Source: Companilactobacillus sp. RD055328 (lineage in GTDB: Bacteria > Bacillota > Bacilli > Lactobacillales > Lactobacillaceae). From it: DNA of 64,000 bases. Every line of letters begins with the position of its first letter. The stretch's first letter is position 1. The position numbers and the translations under genes are program-made. Under the pieces are notes generated by a model. That model was not told where the DNA came from, ran no database searches, and was given only the letters and a program-made list of their open reading frames with translations. The DNA lies in the NCBI RefSeq assembly GCF_022835675.1, contig NZ_BQUT01000005.1, forward strand, positions 867,571 through 931,570, written 5' to 3'. This document shows positions 26,214-35,018 of this stretch, in pieces.

Positions 26214-28577
26214 ATGTTTCAGAACTTATTCAAAAACCGCACTCATTTAGTCGGTTTCATCGCCTTTTTGGTGATTATCCCCATACTATTGTTACTGATT
26301 GTGTTTAATTTTATTAAGTACGAACAAGATGTGAATATTAAAAATATGAATATTGCGGTCGTTAACAAAGACGTTCCTGCAAAATTCAAAGGTAAAACAG
26401 TCAACGTTGGTAAGGAAGTACAACAAACTTTAGCAAAAGACAAACAGGTTAAATGGCAATTCGTAGATGCCAAAACCGCAAAGAAGAATCTTGCTAACGG
26501 TACTTATGCAATGCAAATAACTTTACCAAAGGATTTCTCTAAGAATGTTACAACTGCCTTAGACAAAAATCCTAAGATTAGTTCATTAAATGTTGCTACT
26601 TCACAAAAGAATAACTACTTAGCTGGTATGATTACTTCTCAAGTAACCGAACAACTTAAAGGTAAAGTTATTAAAAGTATTCAAATTGCCTATGATGAAG
26701 CTGCTTTATCTGCTTTAGGCCAATTAGGTGATGGTGTTCAACAAGCTAGTGATGGTGTTCAAAAACTTGATGATGCTTCAGGTCAATTAAATGATGGAAG
26801 CAAACAAATTTCTGACAACATGCATGTTTTAAAAAATGGTACTCAACAACTTGCTGATGGTGCCGCACCACTTCAAAGTGGTGTTCAACAATTAACTGAC
26901 GGCGCTCACCAACTGGATAGTGGAATCGATCAACTTGCTTCTGGATCTGGCTTACTTAACAGCAAGCTAGCGGATGCATCTAAACAAATTGATAGTCAAC
27001 TAAATAGTAATGCTGCTGATTTAAGCAGATTACAAGCGGGATTAACAGCCTTGAATGAAGGTATTCAAGAAATGAATTCCCAAATCAATGCACCCGAAAA
27101 TGACAATTCTGCAATTATCACTTCAGATATGACGACTCTAGGTGGCCATATCCAAACTACCGGTGATTTATTGCAAGATACTGGTAACAAACTTTTAGAT
27201 GTTAAAGCTCGTGTTTACGACGCAAGCAATCCCGACAGTGTTGTTAGCCAATTAACAGCTATGCACGAATATATGATTAATGACCCTGACTTTAAAGAAT
27301 TCTTGAAATCTCATATGCTTTTCGGGTTAAAAATCAATGCTTATTCAACTAAAGTTACTCAACAATTAACAACAACAGGTAACGATGATATGTTGCCTGT
27401 TAACGACAACTTAACTGCAATGGGACAAGAGTTAACGGCTTCAGGTGATTTATTAAAAGGTGATATCACTAAGCAGTTAACATTTACCCAAGATAATATG
27501 GCCAAGTTAAAAGCTGGTATTAATCAAATGGCTGCTACAGATCAAGCTCCACTTGCTCTTAATGGTGCTAAACAAGCTATTGACACTTTAACTGCCGGAT
27601 TGAATGAAGTTAATGCTGGATTGAAACAACAAGGTTCTACTACTGATACAATGGGTGGAATTCAAGCTACATCTATGATTCATGATGGATTAGTACAAGT
27701 TCAAGCTGGTATCAAAGGAACAAAGAACAAACAAGGACTTGTTTCTGGACTAACAACATTGAATAATAGTGCTCCTACATTAGTTTCTGGTATTACTCAA
27801 CTTAATGATGGAGCTGGAAAATTAGCAGATGGATCAGATCAATTAACTTCTGGTCTTGGCCAAGCTGGAGATGGAATTAGCTTGCTAAACGTCAAATTAA
27901 AAGATGGTAGCAAACAAGTTAGCGGTCTTTCAACAGGTAAAGCTAACGTCAATCACTTCGTTACACCCGTTACTGATCAAACACTTTCAGTTCAAAAATC
28001 TTCAGGTAATTTAATCAATACGTTTGCTCCATTAGTTCTTACTTTAGTATTCTTTGTTGGTGCTATGTTAACTCAAATCTCTCTCTTCCGTTATACAAAC
28101 GGATTATCAGAATCTGGACTTAAACAAAAAGTTCTAGTTGTGAGTGGAGTAATTATTGCTCAATCAATCTTAATTGATATCTTTGCGAAGATTTTCGGAT
28201 TGAACATTGCTCAACTTTTCAATTTTGTAGTAATTAGTTTATTAACAAGTGCGGCATTTACTCTTGCATGTCTTGCATTAGACAAACTATTTGGAACAAT
28301 GGGATTATTATTTGCTCTAACTTTATTGTTCTTACAAATCATTATTACTGGCGGTTTATTCCCTAACGAAATGCTTTCAGCATTTTACAGAACCTTAGCA
28401 ATCTTCTTGCCAGGTACTTACTCGATTAGCGGATTAGAACAAGCTGTTAATGGTAACGGAACACAAATGATTATTAATAGCATAATTCTCATATTATTCT
28501 GTGCAGTATTCTTCATAGCTCTTTTCGGAAAAGAAATTATGGCTAAATTTAATAAATCAGATGCTGTCAAAGCATAA
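26214..28577 (+). CDS. YhgE/Pip family membrane protein
   Basis: A 787-residue membrane protein with one N-terminal helix (residues 13-33), a long extracellular region and five or six C-terminal helices (about 600-780) of ABC-2 type. The extracellular part has many DG-containing heptad-like repeats (QLTDGAHQLDSGIDQLASG and similar), as in the lactococcal phage infection protein Pip and B. subtilis YhgE. Pip is a phage receptor; the cellular role is unknown, though export has been proposed. It is preceded by AAAGGAG and a consensus promoter, and ends at a strong terminator. Confidence 0.85.
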   Translation: MFQNLFKNRTHLVGFIAFLVIIPILLLLIVFNFIKYEQDVNIKNMNIAVVNKDVPAKFKGKTVNVGKEVQQTLAKDKQVKWQFVDAKTAKKNLANGTYAMQITLPKDFSKNVTTALDKNPKISSLNVATSQKNNYLAGMITSQVTEQLKGKVIKSIQIAYDEAALSALGQLGDGVQQASDGVQKLDDASGQLNDGSKQISDNMHVLKNGTQQLADGAAPLQSGVQQLTDGAHQLDSGIDQLASGSGLLNSKLADASKQIDSQLNSNAADLSRLQAGLTALNEGIQEMNSQINAPENDNSAIITSDMTTLGGHIQTTGDLLQDTGNKLLDVKARVYDASNPDSVVSQLTAMHEYMINDPDFKEFLKSHMLFGLKINAYSTKVTQQLTTTGNDDMLPVNDNLTAMGQELTASGDLLKGDITKQLTFTQDNMAKLKAGINQMAATDQAPLALNGAKQAIDTLTAGLNEVNAGLKQQGSTTDTMGGIQATSMIHDGLVQVQAGIKGTKNKQGLVSGLTTLNNSAPTLVSGITQLNDGAGKLADGSDQLTSGLGQAGDGISLLNVKLKDGSKQVSGLSTGKANVNHFVTPVTDQTLSVQKSSGNLINTFAPLVLTLVFFVGAMLTQISLFRYTNGLSESGLKQKVLVVSGVIIAQSILIDIFAKIFGLNIAQLFNFVVISLLTSAAFTLACLALDKLFGTMGLLFALTLLFLQIIITGGLFPNEMLSAFYRTLAIFLPGTYSISGLEQAVNGNGTQMIINSIILILFCAVFFIALFGKEIMAKFNKSDAVKA

Positions 28578-28578
28578 T

Positions 28579-28607
28579 AAAAAGACCTCGATTAGAGGTC
28601 TTTTTTT
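28579..28607. terminator. Terminator of the YhgE/Pip-like gene
   Basis: Hairpin with stem AAAAAGACCTC, partly mismatched in the centre (CGATTAG), and seven T. It shares its stem with sites at 21111, 28996 and 41579. Confidence 0.85.
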
Positions 28608-28670
28608 GAGCAGTTCAATAGGTAAACCACCAACTCTTTTGTATACTCAACTAGATTAGGAGATGATATT

Positions 28671-28997
28671 ATGGCATTAGAAAATTTGCACAAATGGGCT
28701 TTTTTGTATTTTTCACCTGACTTCTCACCCGAGAATAACACGGTCATTAATCGTAATATAGCTGGTAACTGTGAATTCATCACGATTGGATTTGACCCAA
28801 AAGCTAAGACTGATGGCACTATTATTGAAACTGCGAAGAAGTTACGTAATGAAGGTGTGCAATTTATTGAATTGTGTGGCGGTTTTGGCCCCACTTGGAC
28901 CACTAAAATTAATGAAGCCCTCGACTTTGAAATTCCCGTTGGCGCGGTTACTTATGGGCCAGAATTTCGTCAACAACTGTTTAATATTATGAACTAA
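28671..28997 (+). CDS. DUF6506-like small protein
   Basis: A 108-residue protein with a KWAFLYFSP start and a VQFIELCGGFGP segment, then VGAVTYGPEF. This resembles a small uncharacterised family (DUF6506, from memory). It is probably cytoplasmic; no function is known. AGGAGATGATATT gives a ribosome site. It is isolated between two near-identical terminators. Confidence 0.65.
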   Translation: MALENLHKWAFLYFSPDFSPENNTVINRNIAGNCEFITIGFDPKAKTDGTIIETAKKLRNEGVQFIELCGGFGPTWTTKINEALDFEIPVGAVTYGPEFRQQLFNIMN

Positions 28998-29024
28998 AAA
29001 AGACCTCGATTTGAGGTCTTTTTT
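28996..29024. terminator. Bidirectional terminator
   Basis: Stem AAAAAGACCTC / GAGGTCTTTTTT between the DUF6506-like gene and the convergent phosphatase gene. Confidence 0.9.
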
Positions 29025-29027
29025 ATT

Positions 29028-29840
29028 TTATCCAAAAATGAATTTATCAAAGGCGTGAGCTATGCCATCTTCATCGTTAGAATGTGTGACAAAATCTGCC
29101 GCTTTTTTAGCAACGTCTGAACCGTTGCCCATGGAAACTGCAGTGCCAGCAAACTCGAACATAGGTAAATCATTTCTTTGATCACCAATAGCCATGATTT
29201 CATCAGGTTGAATGTTTAATTTGTTTGCCAAATGTTTAACTGCATTTCCTTTATTAACATTCTTATGCATTACTTCTAAGAAGTTGGGAGCAGCTCGAAC
29301 CACATAGAATCTGTCATCAAATTCTTTACGAACTGCTGCTTCATTATCATCAAGTTGCTCTGGTGTCCCACAGAACACTGCCTTAACAATTGAAAAATTG
29401 CTTGGCATTTCATCAACTTCACGAATCATGATACCCGCAAGGTTTTCATAAGCCTGAATTACAGTAATAACATCAACGTCACGATTGCTTGTATAAATAA
29501 CACTGTCATCATCTAAAACATTGTATGGTAGTTTATTGTTTTTAGAGAACTGATCAACTTCACGATAAGTTTGATTATCTAGCCCTTGTTGTTCAATAAC
29601 TTGTCCGCTAACGGTCTCAATCACACTTCCGTTAAAAGTGATAACATACTGATCATCACCTGAGATTCCCAGTTCATTAAGATAAGGAGTCACACCAGCT
29701 AGTGGACGTCCGGTACATAGAACAACCTTAATTCCTTCTTTGATAGCTTTTTTAATGCTAACCTTTGTTGATTCCAGAATCTTAAGATCCGAACTTAATA
29801 ATGTATCATCAATATCAATGGCAACTAATTTAATTGTCAT
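29028..29840 (-). CDS. yidA: HAD-family (Cof-type) sugar phosphatase, YidA-like
   Basis: A 270-residue HAD-IIB hydrolase. The nucleophile motif is VAIDIDDTLL (Asp9, Asp11), motif II is VLCTGRP, and motifs III/IV appear as the lysine in NKGNAVKHL and IGDQRNDLPMF. These enzymes dephosphorylate sugar phosphates in the cytoplasm. The N-terminal and cap sequences resemble YidA; exact substrate is not known. Transcribed alone, divergent from the XRE regulator. Confidence 0.85.
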   Translation of the reverse strand: MTIKLVAIDIDDTLLSSDLKILESTKVSIKKAIKEGIKVVLCTGRPLAGVTPYLNELGISGDDQYVITFNGSVIETVSGQVIEQQGLDNQTYREVDQFSKNNKLPYNVLDDDSVIYTSNRDVDVITVIQAYENLAGIMIREVDEMPSNFSIVKAVFCGTPEQLDDNEAAVRKEFDDRFYVVRAAPNFLEVMHKNVNKGNAVKHLANKLNIQPDEIMAIGDQRNDLPMFEFAGTAVSMGNGSDVAKKAADFVTHSNDEDGIAHAFDKFIFG

Positions 29841-29889
29841 GTATAAAACTCCTTAAATAAATATAATATATAAATGATATCATACATAA

Positions 29890-29919
29890 CAAAAACACAC
29901 CCGGGATGGGGGTGTTTTT
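29890..29919. terminator. Hairpin in the yidA/XRE divergent gap
   Basis: Inverted repeat with arms AACACACCC and GGGGGTGTT (one mismatch) and flanking A/T runs. It sits between two divergent starts, where neither gene would end, so it may be a remnant or an attenuator. Confidence 0.4.
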
Positions 29920-29976
29920 AATGATTTAGCAATATATTCCCCAGGAAATACTCAATTTATTAGTTCTGTACTTTTA

Positions 29977-30006
29977 TTGTACTTAGTGATAAAATCCTTA
30001 TATAAC
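29977..30006 (+). promoter_or_regulatory. Promoter of the XRE-DUF1275-permease operon
   Basis: TTGTAC and TATATA/TATAAC with a 16-18 base spacer. Direct repeats TGTACTT flank the -35 region and could be an operator. Confidence 0.4.
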
Positions 30007-30027
30007 AGCGTTTATAGGATATAAAAT

Positions 30028-30717
30028 ATGACTTTAAATAAAAAAGAAATTTCAGAGCGAATTACACAAATCCGCAAGGATAATAATTTAAGTATGCAAG
30101 ATTTCGCTGACTTAATTGGCGTAAGTGGCAAAAGCACGATTAATGAATGGGAAAAAGGACGATCAATTCCCTCCAAAAAAACTCTCGCTAAAATTACTGA
30201 CAAGCTGAATATCGAAGCTAACTATATTTTATATGGAAATTTTAATGATTATATTCGTGATTTACTAATAAGTGTTATCCATGAAAAAACAGATGAACAA
30301 TTATCTTCAACTTTTTTTGACTACTTAAATAAAATTGATGCCTTATCTAGATTTCGATCCTACGAAGAGTCGCAACCCATTGAAACTATTCAAGACCAAA
30401 TACGAGTCCGTGAAGAAATTATGAACTTAGCTATCAATTCAACTATTGATGATAATATATCTGAATTATCTGATTTCTTAATTGAACATCAAGTTAATTT
30501 TGGTAGCTCAACATCTTTAATTTTAAAAACCATCAATAATTATTTTCTCAAAAAACTTAATAAGTTAGAATTAACAAAGCATAATTACATACAAGAACTA
30601 ATCAGTAATTCTGACTTAATTAATTACAACTTAGACTCTCTTAATACCGATGATGCTGAAAAAATCAAAAAAATTGTCGATAATTTTCATAAAGAGTTAT
30701 TACAATTAGATTATTAG
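30028..30717 (+). CDS. XRE-family helix-turn-helix regulator
   Basis: A 229-residue protein with an N-terminal HTH (residues 8-63; SMQDFADLIGVSGKSTINEWEKGR). The remaining 160 residues are helical, with no recognisable ligand domain and no Rgg/TPR pattern. It heads a likely operon with the DUF1275 membrane protein (19 bases later) and an amino acid permease, so it may regulate that transport unit. The upstream ATATAAAAT gives only a weak ribosome site. Confidence 0.75.
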   Translation: MTLNKKEISERITQIRKDNNLSMQDFADLIGVSGKSTINEWEKGRSIPSKKTLAKITDKLNIEANYILYGNFNDYIRDLLISVIHEKTDEQLSSTFFDYLNKIDALSRFRSYEESQPIETIQDQIRVREEIMNLAINSTIDDNISELSDFLIEHQVNFGSSTSLILKTINNYFLKKLNKLELTKHNYIQELISNSDLINYNLDSLNTDDAEKIKKIVDNFHKELLQLDY

Positions 30718-30736
30718 TTAACTTAGGAGACTTATT

Positions 30737-31432
30737 ATGAACTCATCTTCACCTATTCACGAACGTACAATTGTTGCCGAACTGCTTGCTATGGCTTCAG
30801 GCAGTATTGACGCTTATTCTTATCTAACACACGGTCAAGTATTTGCCGGTATGCAAACTGGTAATCTGATTTTGATGGGAATTAACTTAGCAGAATTCAA
30901 ATGGGCAATGGTAGTTAATTATTTCATTCCTATCTTGGTATATATTTTTGGGACAACAATTACTAAATATGCCAGTATGAAGTTCACTAACTACCACGGA
31001 ATATCACGTCAAGAATTAGTTCTTGGTGTTGATATCTTCCTATTAATAGTAGTCGGCTTACTTGCGGATCGCGTACCTTTACTTTTGACTTCTCTTTTTA
31101 TGTCATTTTGCATTGCTATCCTATTCACTGAATTCAACAAAATACACGGTATGCCGCTCACCGCTGTAATGATGACCGGTAACTTCAAAAAAATGGGTAA
31201 TTTTATTCTAGAAGGTATACTAAAAAAAGATACTACTTTATTACGTCGCGGCTTCCGTACCTTTAAAATTATTCTCGCCTTTTTTATGGGTGTAATTATT
31301 AATGCAACTTTAGTAAGATATTTATCTTTCCAAGCTATATTCTTCAGTGCTATTATATTAGCTATCATCTTATCTACTATTACATATGAAAACAGAAAAA
31401 TTATAAAAGAATTCGCTGAGGAAATATCTTGA
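30737..31432 (+). CDS. YoaK/DUF1275 family membrane protein
   Basis: A 231-residue protein with five or six predicted helices. The N-terminal segment MASGSIDAYSYLTHGQVFAGMQTGNLILMG is the DUF1275 signature (SIDAxSYL and QTGN). Members are widespread and uncharacterised; transport is suggested. TTAGGAGACT gives a ribosome site. The stop overlaps the start of the following permease. Confidence 0.85.
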   Translation: MNSSSPIHERTIVAELLAMASGSIDAYSYLTHGQVFAGMQTGNLILMGINLAEFKWAMVVNYFIPILVYIFGTTITKYASMKFTNYHGISRQELVLGVDIFLLIVVGLLADRVPLLLTSLFMSFCIAILFTEFNKIHGMPLTAVMMTGNFKKMGNFILEGILKKDTTLLRRGFRTFKIILAFFMGVIINATLVRYLSFQAIFFSAIILAIILSTITYENRKIIKEFAEEIS

Positions 31433-32823
31433 TACGACAATTATTCGCAAAAAAAGATTTAACTAACAAATTCGACGAATCATCTATTCAATTAGAAAAA
31501 ACCTTATCCGCCAAAGATCTTATTTTCATGGGACTTGGTGTTATCATTGGTGCCGGTATTTTCATTACCCCGGGAATTATTGCTGCTAATAATGCTGGTC
31601 CGGGTGTTATGTTTACTTATATATTGGCCGCTATTGTTTGTATACTAGTAGCTTTTTGTTATTCAGAATTCTCATCAGCCATCCCATTATCAGGTAGTGC
31701 ATATACTTATGTTTACTCTGTTTTTGGTGAACTAACAGCTTGGATAGTTGGTTGGGCAATCTTTTCAGAGTATCTATTTGCTGAATCTTCTGTTGCTGTT
31801 AGTTGGTCTGCTTATCTACAGAATTTCTTAAGTGGTTTCGGAATTAAATTACCAGCCGCCTTACAATCAGCTTACGGTGCTGGTGGCACTACTACTGGAC
31901 GCTTTGATATTTTAGCCTTTACTATTGTTTTCTTAGTGACAATATTATTGTTACAGGGATTAAAAGAGTCGGTTACTATTAATAAAATCATGGTTTATAT
32001 CAAAGTATTCATCATTATTTTATTCATTGTCGTTGCTATTTTTTACGTCAAACCTAGCAACTTCACTCCTCTATTACCTTTTGGTGCTTCAGGGCTAGGT
32101 CAAGGAACATCAGTTGCCTTTTTCGCATTTATTGGTTTTGACATTATCTCAACAGCCAGTGAAGAAGTAAAAAACCCCGGACGCGATATGCCGATAGGAA
32201 TTATCTCTTCACTCTTAATTTCGGCATTATTATATTCATTGATGGCTTTTGTTCTTGTTGGCGCTGTTCATTACACTCAACTTAACGTTGCCGATCCAGT
32301 ATCATTAGCCTTACGCATAATTCACCAAAACTGGGCAGCTGGTTTAATTTCTCTTTGTGCGGTTCTAGGAATGACCACCACATTGATTGTAATCTTATAT
32401 GGTGGAACGAGAATGTTCTTCGCTATAAGCCGCGATGGTTTATTACCTAACAAACTTAATAATCTCAACAAAAATAACGTCCCAACATATAGTACTATCA
32501 TTTTTGGATTGTTAGCCGGTTTAGTTGCCGGGTTATTACCAATAGATAAGTTAACTGAACTAGTTAACATCGGTGCATTGTTAGGCTTTGCCGCCGTATC
32601 CATTGGTGTAATTCCCTTACGACGCAGCGAAAACACTAAATATCTAAACCCAGCCTTCAAAACTCCAGGCTACCCAATTGTTCCTATAATATCCTTTTTA
32701 CTATGTATCTACCTAATGCTTAATCTACAAACATTTACATGGATTGCTTTTGGTCTCTGGTTATTATTAGGTTTAATTATTTATATTTGTTACGGTTACA
32801 AAAATAGTAAATTACATAAATAA
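31429..32823 (+). CDS. APC-superfamily amino acid permease
   Basis: A 464-residue protein with about 12 helices. The first helix carries GLGVIIGAGIFITPG, an APC substrate-binding motif, and FFAFIGFDIISTASEEVKNPGRDMP in helix 6 is the usual cationic/neutral amino acid transporter signature. It starts with TTG overlapping the previous TGA, with GAGGA seven bases upstream. The substrate cannot be read. Confidence 0.85.
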   Translation: MIRQLFAKKDLTNKFDESSIQLEKTLSAKDLIFMGLGVIIGAGIFITPGIIAANNAGPGVMFTYILAAIVCILVAFCYSEFSSAIPLSGSAYTYVYSVFGELTAWIVGWAIFSEYLFAESSVAVSWSAYLQNFLSGFGIKLPAALQSAYGAGGTTTGRFDILAFTIVFLVTILLLQGLKESVTINKIMVYIKVFIIILFIVVAIFYVKPSNFTPLLPFGASGLGQGTSVAFFAFIGFDIISTASEEVKNPGRDMPIGIISSLLISALLYSLMAFVLVGAVHYTQLNVADPVSLALRIIHQNWAAGLISLCAVLGMTTTLIVILYGGTRMFFAISRDGLLPNKLNNLNKNNVPTYSTIIFGLLAGLVAGLLPIDKLTELVNIGALLGFAAVSIGVIPLRRSENTKYLNPAFKTPGYPIVPIISFLLCIYLMLNLQTFTWIAFGLWLLLGLIIYICYGYKNSKLHK

Positions 32824-32853
32824 AAAGACAGCCATTAATCGGCTGTCTTTTTT
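32822..32853. terminator. Bidirectional terminator
   Basis: Perfect stem AAAAAGACAGCC / GGCTGTCTTTTT between the permease and the convergent GNAT gene. Confidence 0.9.
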
Positions 32854-33457
32854 AGATTTCTTTTGCAAAATGCCACGTTTCAAATTTTGTATTTTTTGTA
32901 GAATGGTTAACTAGCTGATAACCATTTTTTTCATAAAACTTAGCGTTAGTAGCTGTATTAGTTGAAAGAACAATCCGACCACCTTTTCGTTTTTTAACTA
33001 TTTGATCTAGTTCATCTAACAATAATGAGCCAATACCTTTCCCTTGAGATGAAGGTTTAATAGCCAACGAATCAACATACCAAGATATGTCCTGGGAAAT
33101 AAATTCGCCATCCATTTCTTCAATAATTCTAAAAAAATCTATTAAACTTCTTATATTAGAAGGCTTAAACATACCCTTTTTTGAATTAATTAGGTAACTC
33201 ATCACTCCCGGTTCTTTATGTTTATCATCCTTTACTAATATTACTCCTTGAATAGACCCATCGTCTGCTTCAGCAACATAGCTACCGTTGATTTTTTCAA
33301 AAACTTTAATATTTGCCGTAAATAATTCGCTCAAGAAATCTTGGCGATGTTCTTTGTCAGGTAGAAAAGCAATGAACACTGGATACTCAAAGAAGGCTTC
33401 AATTAATACTTGCGTCATTTGCTTGTGGTCATTAATTGTAGAAGGTCTTACTCGCAT
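32852..33457 (-). CDS. GNAT family N-acetyltransferase
   Basis: A 201-residue acetyltransferase. The acetyl-CoA site is SLAIKPSSQGKGIGSLLLDEL (QGKGIG), with FYEKNGYQLVN near the C-terminus. The N-terminus MRVRPSTINDHKQMTQVL is typical. The acceptor is unknown. It has its own ribosome site and stands alone. Confidence 0.85.
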   Translation of the reverse strand: MRVRPSTINDHKQMTQVLIEAFFEYPVFIAFLPDKEHRQDFLSELFTANIKVFEKINGSYVAEADDGSIQGVILVKDDKHKEPGVMSYLINSKKGMFKPSNIRSLIDFFRIIEEMDGEFISQDISWYVDSLAIKPSSQGKGIGSLLLDELDQIVKKRKGGRIVLSTNTATNAKFYEKNGYQLVNHSTKNTKFETWHFAKEI

Positions 33458-33542
33458 TCATTTCTCCTAAAAACTAGTTTAATATGAATTAATTATAACC
33501 CATGATAAACTGGAGACAAAAGACCACTAAAGGAGAATTCCA

Positions 33543-34103
33543 ATGACAAAATCATCTGAATTTATGAATGTTTTAGAAGTTGATCCTGATATTATTATCG
33601 ACTTGCGTTATGCAACAGAAAATAATTTTACTGGTAAAAAAATCTACGATTTCACTACCGCAATTTCTCGAACTGGGACCGTAAAAAAACTTGGTATTGC
33701 TGCATCTATTCTCAAGAAACAAGGTTATCGTATTAAAATATGGGACGCCTATCGACCTGTTAGCGCTCAAGAGAAGCTCTTTGAAGTTTACCCTGATCCT
33801 AACTTCGTATTACCTCCAAATCCTAATTCCAGTCACCAAAAAGGGGTAACTTTTGATTTGACCATAACTGATATGGCAGGTAATGAATTACCTATGCAAT
33901 CAAAATTCGATGAATTTAACGAAACAGCAAGTCGTTCTTACAAAGGACGTACCGCCGAACAACAAATCAATTACGATATCTTGAATAACGCCATGACAGA
34001 AGCTGGATTTGTTGGATATAGCGAAGAATGGTGGGATTATCGTGATTCTCAAATGGATGAATACGGTCCAGCAAGCGCTAATCCGGATGATTATAAAATA
34101 TAG
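33543..34103 (+). CDS. VanX-like D-alanyl-D-alanine dipeptidase with His-to-Asp zinc-site change
   Basis: A 186-residue M15D family protein. DAYRP (Arg71), SSHQKGVTFD (His98, Asp105) and EEWWDY (Glu162) match VanX. At the position of the third zinc ligand, where VanX has EWWH, this protein has Asp165. Asp can bind zinc, so activity may be kept or altered. Family members cleave D-Ala-D-Ala in the cytoplasm; lactobacilli with D-Ala-D-Lac cell walls use such enzymes. AAAGGAG precedes the ATG. Monocistronic. Confidence 0.8.
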   Translation: MTKSSEFMNVLEVDPDIIIDLRYATENNFTGKKIYDFTTAISRTGTVKKLGIAASILKKQGYRIKIWDAYRPVSAQEKLFEVYPDPNFVLPPNPNSSHQKGVTFDLTITDMAGNELPMQSKFDEFNETASRSYKGRTAEQQINYDILNNAMTEAGFVGYSEEWWDYRDSQMDEYGPASANPDDYKI

Positions 34104-34116
34104 TTACCCATCAACT

Positions 34117-34130
34117 TTGGTACGCACCAA
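34117..34130. promoter_or_regulatory. GntR-type operator, site 1 (gntR promoter)
   Basis: Palindrome TTGGTACGCACCAA, matching the arms of site 2 at 34927. Centre lies about 20.5 bases upstream of the -35 box of the gntR promoter. Sequence is seen; binding by the adjacent regulator is inferred. Confidence 0.65.
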
Positions 34131-34143
34131 TTAAAAATTTCAG

Positions 34144-34171
34144 TTGCGATTTCTTCCGATTTTGGTATGAT
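34144..34171 (+). promoter_or_regulatory. gntR promoter
   Basis: TTGCGA, 16 bases, TATGAT with an extended TGG just before. The start codon follows at 34202. Confidence 0.6.
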
Positions 34172-34201
34172 TTATCATTAGAAAGATAATGAGGAATGAT
34201 A

Positions 34202-34927
34202 ATGACAGACTTGGCATACCAAAAAATCATTAATGAACTTAAAAACGCAATTCATGATGGCAAATACGCCGATACAATGAAACTACCCGATGAAAGATCT
34301 CTTAGTGAACAATACAATGTAAGTCGTAGTACCATCAAACGTGCTCTTAGTGTTTTGTCACATCGAGGAATTATTTTCAAAAAACGCGGTTCAGGTACCT
34401 TCATAAATCCACTATATTTAAAAAACAATAACTTCTTTAAATATAATGGTAGTAATTTGGGAATTACTGATAGTTTTAACGTCCCCGGAAAAACACAAAG
34501 CATCAAAGTTCTTTCATTCGATGTTATCAAAGCGGACGAAACTACTAAACGCGATCTATTCCTTAAAGATGACGATTTCGTATACAAAATCGAACGTCTG
34601 CGTTATTTAGACGACGAACCTTTCCTAATTGAAACAAGTTATATTCCTATCAAACTATTCCCTGACTTAAATAGTGATATTGCTAAAGATTCAATTTTTA
34701 ATTATATGGAAGAACAAAAAAACTTAAAAGTTACTAATTCTTATTTAACTATTTCTACAGAACCTTCTAACGAAAATGATCAAGCTCAACTAGCTCTTAA
34801 AGATGTTGAACCTGTAGGAATTATGTCTGGTATTTTCTTCTTAAATAACGGTACACCCTTTGAAATATCAACAATGCGTGTCCATTATAAATATATGAAA
34901 TATGATACATTCATAACAGTTTCCTAA
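34202..34927 (+). CDS. GntR/HutC-family regulator of phosphoketolase
   Basis: A 241-residue protein: N-terminal winged helix (residues 5-70; SLSEQYNVSRSTIKRALSVLS) and a C-terminal UTRA effector domain (VYKIERLRYLDDEPFLIETSYIP). UTRA domains bind sugars or phosphorylated metabolites. The start at 34202 has GAGGA six bases upstream; an ATG at 34196 is too close. Identical-armed palindromes precede this gene and xfp, so it likely controls both. The terminator after it overlaps the xfp promoter. Confidence 0.85.
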   Translation: MTDLAYQKIINELKNAIHDGKYADTMKLPDERSLSEQYNVSRSTIKRALSVLSHRGIIFKKRGSGTFINPLYLKNNNFFKYNGSNLGITDSFNVPGKTQSIKVLSFDVIKADETTKRDLFLKDDDFVYKIERLRYLDDEPFLIETSYIPIKLFPDLNSDIAKDSIFNYMEEQKNLKVTNSYLTISTEPSNENDQAQLALKDVEPVGIMSGIFFLNNGTPFEISTMRVHYKYMKYDTFITVS

Positions 34928-34944
34928 ATTGGTACGTATCAATT
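34927..34944. promoter_or_regulatory. GntR-type operator, site 2 (xfp promoter)
   Basis: Near-perfect 18-base palindrome AATTGGTACGTATCAATT beginning in the gntR stop codon. Centre is 19.5 bases upstream of the xfp -35 box, almost the same spacing as at gntR. Confidence 0.7.
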
Positions 34945-34948
34945 TACA

Positions 34949-34979
34949 AAATGGTTGACTTTGTCGACCATTTTTTTTA
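34949..34979 (+). terminator. gntR terminator overlapping the xfp -35 box
   Basis: Stem AAATGGTTGAC / GTCGACCATTT with a TTT loop and a long T run. The xfp -35 element TTGACT lies within the hairpin. Confidence 0.8.
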
Positions 34980-34983
34980 TTAT
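34955..34983 (+). promoter_or_regulatory. xfp promoter
   Basis: TTGACT, 17 bases, TATTAT. The spacer includes the terminator's T-tract. Strength agrees with the strongly biased codon use of xfp. Confidence 0.75.
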
Positions 34984-35018
34984 ATGCTAGTAAACAAAAA
35001 TAATAACGAGGTGCATTC

